Assembly: GCA_050729515.1 (NCBI GenBank)
Contig: JBOHLG010000015.1
Span: 8,092-72,091 of the forward strand
Origin: Acaudatibacter sp050729515
GTDB lineage: Bacteria; Pseudomonadota; Alphaproteobacteria; Caulobacterales; Caulobacteraceae
Reading direction: 5' to 3'
Length of the DNA stretch: 64,000 bases
A model generated the notes under the pieces. It did no database searches. It had not been told where the DNA came from and saw only the letters and a list, made by a program, of their open reading frames with translations. This document shows, in pieces, positions 22,168 to 30,472 of the stretch. Made by a program: the position numbers and the translations under genes. Within the stretch, counting starts at the first letter, position 1; the number at the start of each line of letters is the position of its first letter.

Positions 22168-23862
22168 GTGCTGAGCGGACTTTCATCCCTGGCGAGAGAG
22201 GCGCGGGCCTGGCCTTTCGAGGAAGCCAGACGCCTTCTCGCGCGCCTCCTTGCGGTCCGCCTCGCCAGCGACGCGGAGAGGGATCTCGCCGCCGGCCTCT
22301 TTTCCGCAGGGCGGGCCGAGGAGGCCAAGGCGGCGATCCCGGCGCTCGCCTTGCCGGTGGTTTTCCAGTGCGGCTTCGGCGCCTCGGGCCTGCCCCACCT
22401 TGGCACTTTCGGCGAGGTCGCCCGCCCGACCATGGTCCGCAACGCCTTTCGGGCGCTGACCGAGGACGCCGTTCCCACGCGACTCCTGGTCTTCTCCGAC
22501 GACATTGATGGGCTGCGTAAAATCCCCGAGAACCTTCCCAATCGCGAAGTGCTGGAGGAGGACCGGGACAAGCCGGTCACGAGCGTGCGCGATCCCTTCG
22601 GCCTCTACGACAGCTTCGGGGCCTACAACAACGCTCGGCTTCGCGCCTTCCTCGACGAGTTCGGTTTCGACTATGAGTTCGTCTCGGCGACCGACTGTTA
22701 CAGATCCGGACGGTTCGACGAGGTCCTCCTCCTGATCCTGGAGCGTTTCGAGGCGATCCAGGCCATCATGCTGCCGACGCTTGGAGAGGAGCGACGCGCG
22801 ACCTATTCGCCGTTCCTGCCGATCAGCCCCAATAGCGGGCGCGTCCTGCAGGCGCCGACGCTCGAGACCCATCCGGAGCGCGGGACCATCGTCTTTCCTG
22901 ACGAGGATGGCGCGCTGATCGAGACGCCGGTCACCGGCGGCCGCGTCAAGCTGCAGTGGCGGCCGAACTGGGCGGCGAGATGGAAGGCGCTCTCCGTCGA
23001 CTACGAGATGAGCGGCAAGGACCTCGTCGATTCGGTGAGGGTCTCGAGCCGGGTGTGCGCCGCGCTCGGGGCCGAGCCTCCCGCCACCTTCTCCTACGAA
23101 CTCTTCATGGACGAGGCGAACCGCAAGATCTCCAAATCCAAGGGCAATGGCCTCACCATGGAGGAGTGGCTGCGCTACGGATCGCCTGAGAGCCTTTCCT
23201 ACTATCTCTTCCAGTCGCCGAAGTCGGCGAGGAGGCTCTATTTCGACGTGATCCCCAAGGCGGTCGACGACTATTACGCTCAGCTCGAGGCCTACAACCG
23301 ACCGCGGGCCAAAAGCGCCAACGCGCCCACTAATCCGCTCGACAATGCGGTGTGGAACATCCATGGCGGCTCGCCGCCGGCGCGTTCGACCCCGATCTCG
23401 CTTTCGCTTCTGCTCAACCTCGTTGCGGCGAGCGGCGCCTCCGAGGCGGCGGCGTTGTGGGCCTACATCGGCCGGCGGCTCCCTGGCGCGACGCCCCAGA
23501 ACGAGCCCGAGCTTGATCGCCTGGTCGGCTACGCCATTCATTATTTCGAGGACTTCGTCGCGCCGGCTCGGCGCTTCCGAAGTCCCGACGAGAAGGAAAG
23601 GGCCGCGCTCGCCGACCTCGCCCATCGCCTCGCCCGCCTTCCCGAGGACGCGGAGGCCGAAAGCATCCAGACCGAAATCTATGAAGCCGGCAAGGCGGCC
23701 GGGTTCGAACCGCTCCGGCGCTGGTTCTCCGCGCTCTACGAGGTTTTGCTCGGCCAGAACCAAGGGCCGAGGTTCGGATCCTTTGTGGCCATCTTCGGGG
23801 TCAAGGCGAGCGAAGAGCTGATCCGACGGGCCCTGGCCGGGGAGCTTCTCGCCGCGTCCTAA
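22168..23862 (+). CDS. lysS: Lysine--tRNA ligase, class I
   Basis: 564 residues from the GTG at 22168. The class I signatures are GLPHLGTFGE (HIGH equivalent, about residue 75) and KISKSKG (KMSKS equivalent, about residue 325). VFQCGFGASG, SDDIDGLRKIP and YEMSGKDLVDS are typical of LysRS1. It charges tRNA-Lys with lysine. Class I LysRS is the usual form in alphaproteobacteria and archaea, unlike the class II enzyme of most bacteria, and so supports the assignment of the host. The C-terminal helical domain is complete. It converges on the MOSC gene with stops overlapping by a few bases. Confidence 0.95.
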   Translation: MLSGLSSLAREARAWPFEEARRLLARLLAVRLASDAERDLAAGLFSAGRAEEAKAAIPALALPVVFQCGFGASGLPHLGTFGEVARPTMVRNAFRALTEDAVPTRLLVFSDDIDGLRKIPENLPNREVLEEDRDKPVTSVRDPFGLYDSFGAYNNARLRAFLDEFGFDYEFVSATDCYRSGRFDEVLLLILERFEAIQAIMLPTLGEERRATYSPFLPISPNSGRVLQAPTLETHPERGTIVFPDEDGALIETPVTGGRVKLQWRPNWAARWKALSVDYEMSGKDLVDSVRVSSRVCAALGAEPPATFSYELFMDEANRKISKSKGNGLTMEEWLRYGSPESLSYYLFQSPKSARRLYFDVIPKAVDDYYAQLEAYNRPRAKSANAPTNPLDNAVWNIHGGSPPARSTPISLSLLLNLVAASGASEAAALWAYIGRRLPGATPQNEPELDRLVGYAIHYFEDFVAPARRFRSPDEKERAALADLAHRLARLPEDAEAESIQTEIYEAGKAAGFEPLRRWFSALYEVLLGQNQGPRFGSFVAIFGVKASEELIRRALAGELLAAS

Positions 23863-24617
23863 ATGAGGCGCGCCTCGGAGCCAGGCGTAATCTGGCCGCC
23901 CGCGGTGACCTGGACGTAGATCCCGAACAGCAGGTGGCCGAAGGCGCGCCGCAGTTCAGCCGGGATATCGACATCGCGCTCCGCGGTCGTGGGATCGACC
24001 GAGGGCGCGGCGCAGCGGGTGATGGAGGAGAGCACGTCCGCCGTCGCCCCGCCGAGCCGCAGGCGGCGGCCTGGCCAGTCGTTCTCCGCCCACGTCGGCC
24101 AGCCCTCGACATGGAGATTGGCCCGAAAGCGCAGCGGATCGAGGCGACGACCGACTTTCTCCTCCAGACTGGCGAGGCTGGAAAGATTGATGATGGAGAC
24201 GTGGCCCTTGGGATTGTCGAGGAAGCGCCAGCCCCCGCCGTCGAGGAGGCGGAGCGGTCCTTTCGACGCCTCTTTCAGGAGAGGGCCGAGCCAGGTCGCG
24301 AAGGCGCGGGCGCCGACATCCTCGGCGATGCGGCCCTCGAATGAGGTTCGGCCCGCCGCCTCAGCGCGAAGCACGCCGGTTTCGGCGTCATAGGCCGACG
24401 TCACCTTGGCGACTTCGGCCATCCTGGCCAGGACCGTGAACCGCGTCTTGGGGATGAAGCTGGGGCTGTGGCGATTGAAGCCGCTGGGTCCGTCCTCGAC
24501 GGCGAAGAGGCGGTCGCCGGGAAAGGCGGCTCCCACCGAAAGGGTGGCGCGCTCCACCCCCTCGGGCGTGAAGCCCTTGATCGGATAACGATAAAGTGCG
24601 GCGATGCGGCCGGGCAT
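23859..24617 (-). CDS. MOSC domain protein
   Basis: 252 residues. MOSC_N-like start (ALYRYPIKGFTPEGVERATL, GDRLFAVED) and the MOSC core with FRANLHVEGWPTWAENDW and ITRCAAPSVDP, whose Cys is the presumed molybdenum or sulfur-carrying residue. Such proteins relate to molybdenum cofactor sulfurase and YcbX/mARC proteins and often act in reduction of N-hydroxylated compounds. No molybdenum enzyme lies beside it. The substrate is unknown. The start ATG is 195 nt from the divergent YihY gene. Confidence 0.87.
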   Translation of the reverse strand: MPGRIAALYRYPIKGFTPEGVERATLSVGAAFPGDRLFAVEDGPSGFNRHSPSFIPKTRFTVLARMAEVAKVTSAYDAETGVLRAEAAGRTSFEGRIAEDVGARAFATWLGPLLKEASKGPLRLLDGGGWRFLDNPKGHVSIINLSSLASLEEKVGRRLDPLRFRANLHVEGWPTWAENDWPGRRLRLGGATADVLSSITRCAAPSVDPTTAERDVDIPAELRRAFGHLLFGIYVQVTAGGQITPGSEARLI

Positions 24618-24812
24618 GGGCGATCTTTGGCCGGCCTAGGGCAAATCCGGCAAAAGTGGAAAGGCTTTTGCAATGAGGATGCGCGCCTGACCGGCGATCT
24701 TGCGCATTTCTTCCGTCGCCGAAGCAAATCCGCTTCGCCGGAAGGCGCACAGGGGGCGAGGCTCCGAGTGAACGATCGGCAGCCAGCGGCCAGAAAGACG
24801 CGAGGACGGGCG

Positions 24813-26051
24813 ATGGTCGCGCTCGTCCCGAAGGTCTTTCCGTGGCTCGCCATGGCCGCCCTCGCCGCGTTCGTGGGCGGGCGGCCGCGGCGCCCTGCGC
24901 TTGCCGAGCACCCAGCGGCCAGGTCCGTCTCCGAAGGACCCCTTGATCTCGACGCCGCGGAGCCCGGCCGTGGCCGGGCGGCCGACGCTCCCTGGCGCAT
25001 TCCGCCCAAGGGCTGGAAGGACATCGTCTGGCGTACCTACCAGGAGATGGGCCGCTCGAGACTGACCGCGCTCGCCGGCGGCGCGACCTATTTTCTGCTC
25101 CTCGCCACATTCCCGGCCATCGCCGCCTTCGTCTCCGTCTACGGCCTCTTCTCCAACGTCGCGATCGTGGAGTCCCAGCTCCAGACCCTGGCCGCCTTCT
25201 TCCCGCGCCCCATGCTCGAGCTGATCGGAAGCCAGATGATCCGCCTGGCGACCGAGCGCCAGGGCGCCTTGGGAGCCGCTTTCGCGGTGAGCGTTCTCCT
25301 TTCGCTGTGGAGCGCGAACGGCGGCATGAAATCACTCTTCAGCGCGGTGAACGTCGCTTATGGGGAGAGGGAGAAACGTGACTATTTCGTCCGCACGCTC
25401 ATCACCTACGCCGCCACCCTCTCGACCCTTCTTTTCGCCACCGCCACGACCCTGCTGGTGATCGGCGCGCCGGTGGTCTTCGGCCATCTGGGCGTGCGGA
25501 GGCAGGGGCCGTGGTGGATTCCCTTCCGATGGGCGGTGCTGTGGCTGATTGCGGCCGTCGCGTTCACCCTGCTTTATCGCTATGCGCCGAGCCGGACTCA
25601 CGCCCGCTGGCGATGGGTGGCCCCGGGCGGCGCCTTCGCCGCCATCCTGTGGATCATCGGCTCGCTGCTTTTTTCCTGGTACATCGACAACTTCACCCAT
25701 TTCGGGGTCACCTACGGCTCTCTCGGCGCGATGATCGGCTACATGCTGTGGGTGTGGGTCTCGATGCTCATCATTCTGCTGGGAGCCGAGCTCAACTCCG
25801 AGATCGAGCATCAGACCGCGATCGATACGACGATCGGACCGTCCGCGCCGATCGGAGAGCGCGGCGCGGTGATGGCGGACACTCTTGGGCCGGCCTTCAT
25901 CGTCTCGCCCAAGGAAGGCGGCGCCTACATCGGAGCGGTCATCCTCCGCCAGGTCAAATTGCTGCTGAGGCGGCTCGGCGTCCTGAAAGGCTCCATACCG
26001 CCGATCAAGCCTCCAGGCTCGCCAGGCGCGCCGCCTCATCCTCGGCGATGA
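24813..26051 (+). CDS. YihY/BrkB family inner membrane protein
   Basis: 412 residues. After an N-terminal hydrophobic stretch and a polar linker, the YihY core starts at about residue 80 (GWKDIVWRTYQEMGRSRLTALAGGATYFLLLATFP) and contains about six membrane helices, including LWSANGGMKSLFSAVNVAYGE and SLGAMIGYMLWVWVSMLIILLGAELNSEIEHQ, the family signature. Earlier called ribonuclease BN by mistake, the family has no proven function. The C-terminal 15 codons overlap the end of the convergent prfA by 47 nt. The run PPIKPPGSPGAPPHPRR at the end is encoded within that overlap. Confidence 0.88.
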   Translation: MVALVPKVFPWLAMAALAAFVGGRPRRPALAEHPAARSVSEGPLDLDAAEPGRGRAADAPWRIPPKGWKDIVWRTYQEMGRSRLTALAGGATYFLLLATFPAIAAFVSVYGLFSNVAIVESQLQTLAAFFPRPMLELIGSQMIRLATERQGALGAAFAVSVLLSLWSANGGMKSLFSAVNVAYGEREKRDYFVRTLITYAATLSTLLFATATTLLVIGAPVVFGHLGVRRQGPWWIPFRWAVLWLIAAVAFTLLYRYAPSRTHARWRWVAPGGAFAAILWIIGSLLFSWYIDNFTHFGVTYGSLGAMIGYMLWVWVSMLIILLGAELNSEIEHQTAIDTTIGPSAPIGERGAVMADTLGPAFIVSPKEGGAYIGAVILRQVKLLLRRLGVLKGSIPPIKPPGSPGAPPHPRR

Positions 26052-27072
26052 GGGGATCGATCACCTCATCGAGAGCTTCCCCGGAGATCACCTTGGCGAG
26101 GTTGTAGAGGGTGAGGTTGATGCGGTGGTCGCTGACCCGGCCTTGCGGGAAGTTGTAGGTCCGGATGCGCTCGGAGCGATCGCCCGATCCGACCTGCGAG
26201 CGCCGCGTCTGCGAGCGCTCGGCGGCCATCGCTTCGCGCCGCTGCTCATAGAGTCGGGCCTTCAGCACCTTCATGGCCCGGGCGCGGTTCTGATGCTGGG
26301 ATTTTTCCGAGGAGGTGACCACGATGCCGGTGGGCAGGTGGGTGATGCGCACCGCCGAGTCGGTCTTGTTGACGTGCTGGCCGCCGGCGCCGCTGGATCG
26401 GAAGGTGTCGATGCGCAGGTCCGCCTCCTCGATCTCGATCGCCACATCCTGAGGCTCGGGAAGGACCGCGACGGTCGCGGCCGAGGTGTGGACCCGGCCC
26501 TGGGATTCGGTAACCGGCACCCTCTGCACGCGATGGACGCCGCTCTCGAACTTCAGGCGGCCAAAGACGCCCTCGCCGCCGATCGAGGCGACGATCTCCT
26601 TAAAACCCCCAGCATCGCCCTCCGAGGCGCTTTCGATCTCCAAGGTCCAACCGCGCTGGGCGGCGTAGCGCTGGTACATGCGGAAAAGATCGCCGGCGAA
26701 GATCGCCGCCTCGTCGCCGCCCGTTCCGGCCCGCACTTCCAGGATCGCCGAGGCGTTCTCGTCGGCATCGCGCGGGGCGAGCTTCAGGGCGAGGTCCAGC
26801 TCGGTGCTGGCGCGTTCAGCCTCGATGCGATCGAGATCTTCGCGGGCCAAGGCGGCCATCTCGGCGTCCTTCCCGCCAATCATCTCCCCCAGTTCGCCGC
26901 GCTCCCTCTCGAGGGCGGCCAAGCGATGGATGGCGTCGGCGACCGCCTTCAACTCGGCATGCTCCTTGGAAAGGCGCACGATCTCGGCCCGGTCGGCGGT
27001 CCGGCTCATGTTCGCTTCGATCTCCTCGAAGCGCTCCAAAATCTGCTCGAGACGATCCTTGGGAAGGCGCAT
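26005..27072 (-). CDS. prfA: Peptide chain release factor 1
   Basis: 355 residues from the ATG at 27072. The stop-codon-recognition tripeptide PVT lies in RVPVTESQGRVHTSA, and the GGQ loop is in SSGAGGQHVNKTDSAVRITH. Length and domain order are normal. It terminates translation at UAA and UAG. A start 12 codons upstream (27108) is open but not conserved. The gene methyltransferase partner prmC, often downstream, is not here; instead the gene runs into the end of yihY. Confidence 0.96.
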   Translation of the reverse strand: MRLPKDRLEQILERFEEIEANMSRTADRAEIVRLSKEHAELKAVADAIHRLAALERERGELGEMIGGKDAEMAALAREDLDRIEAERASTELDLALKLAPRDADENASAILEVRAGTGGDEAAIFAGDLFRMYQRYAAQRGWTLEIESASEGDAGGFKEIVASIGGEGVFGRLKFESGVHRVQRVPVTESQGRVHTSAATVAVLPEPQDVAIEIEEADLRIDTFRSSGAGGQHVNKTDSAVRITHLPTGIVVTSSEKSQHQNRARAMKVLKARLYEQRREAMAAERSQTRRSQVGSGDRSERIRTYNFPQGRVSDHRINLTLYNLAKVISGEALDEVIDPLIAEDEAARLASLEA

Positions 27073-27176
27073 GGGCCGATATCGCCAGGGGCTCGACCGC
27101 CGTGTCAACGCACCCTGGCGCGCCGATTGCTATGATGCCTCCTCAGGGGAGCCGATTCGGAGCGAACCATAAGATC

Positions 27177-28106
27177 ATGGCGGGCTCGCCGCGCATCAGC
27201 CTGATTGTCCCGACCCAGCGCAGACCGGAGGGTCTGGCCAAGGCGGCGCGCTCGCTCTTCAACCAGAAGAGTGTCGATACGACCAAGCTCGAGCTGGTCA
27301 TCGTCGACAACGACGTGCGGCCGAGCGCCGAACCGGTCTCGATCGACTTGCGCCGTGATGCGCCTTTTCCGCTCGTCTATGTCCATGAGCCAGCTCCCGG
27401 CGTGGCGAGGGCGAGAAATGCAGCCATGGCGGCGGCGAAAGGCGAGTTCATCGCCTTCCTGGACGATGATGAGGAGGCGACCGAGGGCTGGCTCGCCGCC
27501 CTCGTCGAGGTCCAGGCGAGGTGGCAGGCGGACGCCGTCTTCGGACCGCTCGAGGCGCGCGCGCCTGAGACCGTCGCCGAGCACCGGGACTATTTCGTGG
27601 GGTTCTTCTCTCGGACCGGTCCGGCCGAGGACGGGCCGATCGGGCGCCACTACGGGTGCGGCAACAGCCTGGTCAGGCGCGCCGCCATGCCCGATTCCAT
27701 CCAGCCCTTTCGAATGGTGCGAAACCTCATCGGCGGGGAGGACGATCTTCTCTTCGGGGAGATGAGGCAGGCCGGAGCGCGCTTCGCCTGGGCGAGCGCC
27801 GCCTTGGCCTTCGAGGATCCGGTCCCCGAGCGGCTCAGCCTCCGTTACACCCTTCGCCGCGCCTTCGCCTACGGCCAGGGCCCGACGAGCGCCTGCGCCA
27901 TAGCCTCGCCCCCCAACCGACTTGGGGTGGCCCGTTGGATGGTCATCGGGATTCTTCAGGCGGTCTTTCTTGCGCCATGCGCCGCCCTCAAATGGGCCCT
28001 GCGCTCACCCGACCGGGCGTTCATCTTCGACCGCCTCATGCGCGGGATCGGGAAAACCCTGTGGTGGGGGCCCTTCAAGATCCAGTTCTACGGCCGGGCG
28101 GCCTGA
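27177..28106 (+). CDS. Family 2 glycosyltransferase
   Basis: 309 residues. The GT-A fold is clear: ISLIVPTQRRPEGLAKAARSL at the N-terminus, LELVIVDND, PGVARARNAAMAAAKGEFIAFLDDDE with the metal-binding D-D-D, and GGEDDLLFGEMRQAG. A C-terminal pair of hydrophobic helices (GVARWMVIGILQAVFLAPCAALKWAL) suggests membrane association. It probably transfers a sugar from a nucleotide donor onto a lipid or polysaccharide. Starts at 27102 and 27135 are possible, but homology begins near 27177. No polysaccharide operon surrounds it. Confidence 0.85.
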   Translation: MAGSPRISLIVPTQRRPEGLAKAARSLFNQKSVDTTKLELVIVDNDVRPSAEPVSIDLRRDAPFPLVYVHEPAPGVARARNAAMAAAKGEFIAFLDDDEEATEGWLAALVEVQARWQADAVFGPLEARAPETVAEHRDYFVGFFSRTGPAEDGPIGRHYGCGNSLVRRAAMPDSIQPFRMVRNLIGGEDDLLFGEMRQAGARFAWASAALAFEDPVPERLSLRYTLRRAFAYGQGPTSACAIASPPNRLGVARWMVIGILQAVFLAPCAALKWALRSPDRAFIFDRLMRGIGKTLWWGPFKIQFYGRAA

Positions 28107-28121
28107 GGACCGCGCAGGGCG

Positions 28122-28150
28122 TTGGCTGACGCAGCGGCGCCCCATATAGG
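28122..28150 (+). promoter_or_regulatory. Probable sigma-70-type promoter of the thiolase gene
   Basis: TTGGCT (28122-28127) and TATAGG (28145-28150) are separated by exactly 17 bp, in the 76-bp gap before the thiolase ATG at 28183. A GAGGA ribosome site follows at about 28166-28171. Pattern-based prediction. Confidence 0.45.
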
Positions 28151-28182
28151 GAGAACTCTTCCCACCTTTTGAGGACGCCTCC

Positions 28183-29355
28183 ATGGCCCAAGCCTTCATC
28201 GCCGCCGCCGCCCGCACCGCTGGAGGCCGCAAAGGAGGCCGCCTCGCTGCCTGGCACCCGGCCGACCTCGCCGGCGCCGTGCTCGATGATCTGCTTGATC
28301 GCAGCGGCGCCGACCCGGCCTTGATCGAGGACGTGGTCATGGGCTGCGTGATGCAGGTGGGCGAGCAGGCGACCAACGTCGCGCGCAGCGCGGTGCTCTC
28401 CTCGCGCCTTCCGGAGGCCACTCCGGCCACCAGCGTCGACCGGCAGTGCGGCTCCTCCCAGCAGGCGCTCCATTTCGCCGCCCAGGCGGTGATGAGCGGG
28501 AGCCAGGACATTGTCATCGCCGCCGGCGTGGAAAGCATGACCCGGGTTCCCATGGGGCTCTCGGTCACTCTCCCGGCCTCCAACGGCTATGGGGTTCCGA
28601 TGAGCCCCAGGCAGAAGGCGCGCTATCCGAACATCCAGTTCAGTCAGTTCATGGGCGCGGAGATGATGGCCAGGAAGTACGGGATCGAGCGCGAGACGCT
28701 CGACGCCTACGCCTACGAAAGCCATCAAAAGGCGATCGCCGCCACCCAGGCCGGGACGTTCAAGGAAGAGATCGTCTCGATCGAGATCGCCGACGCCGAA
28801 GGCGCCAGGTCCCAGCATACGATCGATGAAGGCATCCGTTTCGATGCGAGCCTGGACGCTATCCGGGGCGTGAAGCTGCTGGCGGAGGGCGGCCGGATCA
28901 CGGCGGCCACCTCGAGCCAGATTTGCGACGGCGCCTCGGGCGTGCTGGTGGCGAGCGAGGCTGGTCTCAAGACCCTTGGACTTGAGCCCATGGCCCGCAT
29001 CCACCACCTCACCGTAGTCGGCGGCGACCCGGTGATCATGCTCGAAGCGCCGATACCAGCGACCCGCCGCGCCCTCGAAAAGACCGGCCTTTCGATCGAG
29101 GACATCGACCTCTTCGAGGTCAACGAGGCCTTCGCCTCGGTGCCGGTCGCCTGGCTTCAGGAAACCCATGCAGATCCGGCCAAGCTCAACGTCAATGGCG
29201 GGGCCATTGCGCTCGGCCACCCGCTCGGCGCCACCGGGACCAAGCTGATGACTACTCTCGTCTACGCCTTGAAGGCGCGCGGCAAACGCTGGGGCCTTCA
29301 GACCATGTGCGAGGGCGGCGGCCTTTCCAACGTCACCATCATAGAGGCGCTGTAG
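28183..29355 (+). CDS. Acetyl-CoA acyltransferase (thiolase)
   Basis: 390 residues, full length. Catalytic residues are Cys89 (VDRQCGSS), His346 (GHPLGATG) and Cys376 (CEGGG). EVNEAFASVPVAW is the conserved NEAF block. It cleaves 3-ketoacyl-CoA in fatty-acid oxidation or condenses acetyl-CoA. It stands alone without the usual FadB-type partner, and the substrate range is not evident. Its end overlaps the 3' end of the convergent carbonic anhydrase gene by 17 nt. Confidence 0.94.
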   Translation: MAQAFIAAAARTAGGRKGGRLAAWHPADLAGAVLDDLLDRSGADPALIEDVVMGCVMQVGEQATNVARSAVLSSRLPEATPATSVDRQCGSSQQALHFAAQAVMSGSQDIVIAAGVESMTRVPMGLSVTLPASNGYGVPMSPRQKARYPNIQFSQFMGAEMMARKYGIERETLDAYAYESHQKAIAATQAGTFKEEIVSIEIADAEGARSQHTIDEGIRFDASLDAIRGVKLLAEGGRITAATSSQICDGASGVLVASEAGLKTLGLEPMARIHHLTVVGGDPVIMLEAPIPATRRALEKTGLSIEDIDLFEVNEAFASVPVAWLQETHADPAKLNVNGGAIALGHPLGATGTKLMTTLVYALKARGKRWGLQTMCEGGGLSNVTIIEAL

Positions 29356-29947
29356 GCGGCGGCCCGGTCCTCGAGATGTGGAGGTCATCGAGGAGGCCTA
29401 TCTCCAGGCGGTAGATCCAGCCATGGACGGCGAGGCGACGCCCGCTCGCCCAGGCTTCGGTGAGAATCGGATGTGAGGCCAGGGCGCCGACCTGGCCGAT
29501 GACGTTGAGTTCGGCGAGTCGCTCAAGGCGCGTCTTCTCATCCGTGATCGCCTCCAGCTCGGCGCGATGGGATTCGAAGGTCGCCCGGATCGGATCCAGC
29601 CAGCTCCCGAGCGGACCTGCTGCGAGGCCGGCGGCGGCGGCAACTCCTCCACAGCCGCTGTGGCCCACCACCAGCACATGCTCGACGGGAAGCTCGCGCA
29701 CCGCAAACGCGAGCACGGCCGCGAGGCTCGGGTCCTCGGCGCGGGCGAGGTTGGCGATGTTGCGATGCACGAACAGCTCGCCGGGTCCCAGCCCTACGAG
29801 CTCGCCGGCGGGGACCCGGCTGTCGGAGCAGCCGATCCACAGGAATCGCGGCCGCTGGCCTTGCGCCAAACGGTCAAAGAAGCCCGGGTCCGGACTTCGT
29901 CGCGCCTTCGCCCAGGCGCGGTTTGCGGCGAGCAGGTCTTCGAGCAT
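29339..29947 (-). CDS. Beta-class carbonic anhydrase
   Basis: 202 residues. Zinc ligands Cys40 (GCSDSRVP), His96 and Cys99 (GHSGCGG) and the Asp42-Arg44 dyad are all present, with ELFVHRNIAN between them. It interconverts CO2 and bicarbonate in the cytoplasm, supplying carboxylases. The ATG is only 2 nt from the end of repeat copy 2, so any ribosome-binding sequence (GGGA, about 11 nt upstream) lies within the right arm of the inner hairpin. This suggests translation could depend on that structure. Confidence 0.94.
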   Translation of the reverse strand: MLEDLLAANRAWAKARRSPDPGFFDRLAQGQRPRFLWIGCSDSRVPAGELVGLGPGELFVHRNIANLARAEDPSLAAVLAFAVRELPVEHVLVVGHSGCGGVAAAAGLAAGPLGSWLDPIRATFESHRAELEAITDEKTRLERLAELNVIGQVGALASHPILTEAWASGRRLAVHGWIYRLEIGLLDDLHISRTGPPPTAPL

Positions 29948-29949
29948 CG

Positions 29950-30115
29950 CTAGTGTCCCGATTCCGACGTTCGATCCGGCTGGGGCGAACGCGCGACGAA
30001 CGTCGGAATCGAGAAGGCTGCTAGCAAACTCATGATTCTAGTGTCGTTTACGAATTTGACGTTCGTCACTGCGCCCTCCCTCACGCGAAAACGAACATCA
30101 AATTCACGACACTAG
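29950..30115 (-). repeat. Two-hairpin dispersed element, copy 2 (upstream of carbonic anhydrase)
   Basis: A 166-bp copy with the same layout as 2872-3037. Read toward the carbonic anhydrase gene: palindrome B with arms GAATTTGATGTTCGT and ACGAACGTCAAATTC, bounded by CTAGTGTC and GACACTAG; a short joiner; then palindrome A with arms CGATTCCGACGTTCG and CGAACGTCGGAATCG. It ends 2 nt before the ATG. The outer arms of A do not match (GCAGCC versus GGACAC), as if the two ends came from different subtypes. The cupin gene upstream ends 22 bp from its outer end. Confidence 0.85.
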
Positions 30116-30137
30116 CCCCGCCTCGCGGCCGTCCAGA

Positions 30138-30449
30138 CTATTCGGTGATCACCACCGGCTCGGGCAGGGCGACATGGATCAGGACCTCCGTCTCGGCGAA
30201 GAGCGTGTGGCTCTCCCCGGGCGGGGTGTAGATGAAATCCCCGCCTTGAAAGGCGAGATCATCGAGGCGGCCCGATCCAGAGATCACGTAGATTTCCTCG
30301 CCGCCCGGATGGATGTGACTGGGCGAGCGCGTGCCGGGCGCGAAGCGGAGCAGGAACGACCCCGCCCCCCCGCTCATCTTGAGGGGCGCAAGGTCGACCC
30401 CTTCGCGGATGCTCCGCCAGGAGTTTTTTTCCGGTGAGGTCAGCTCCAT
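30138..30449 (-). CDS. Small cupin-domain protein
   Basis: 103 residues forming one cupin barrel: motif 1 is SPSHIHPGGEEIYVISG (His, His, Glu ligands) and motif 2 is GDFIYTPPGESHTLFAE. The pattern resembles ChrR-type or anti-sigma-like cupins and small metal-binding cupins. The start ATG is preceded by a GAGGA site. It lies 23 nt after the Baeyer-Villiger monooxygenase gene on the same strand and is probably co-transcribed with it. No specific substrate can be assigned. Confidence 0.85.
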   Translation of the reverse strand: MELTSPEKNSWRSIREGVDLAPLKMSGGAGSFLLRFAPGTRSPSHIHPGGEEIYVISGSGRLDDLAFQGGDFIYTPPGESHTLFAETEVLIHVALPEPVVITE

Positions 30450-30472
30450 CGTCGATCCTCCTTCAACGCCCT

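Noticed and set aside
29948..30137. A small gene between carbonic anhydrase and cupin
   Set aside because: The short open frames there lie within the repeat element and lack start sites or conserved sequence.
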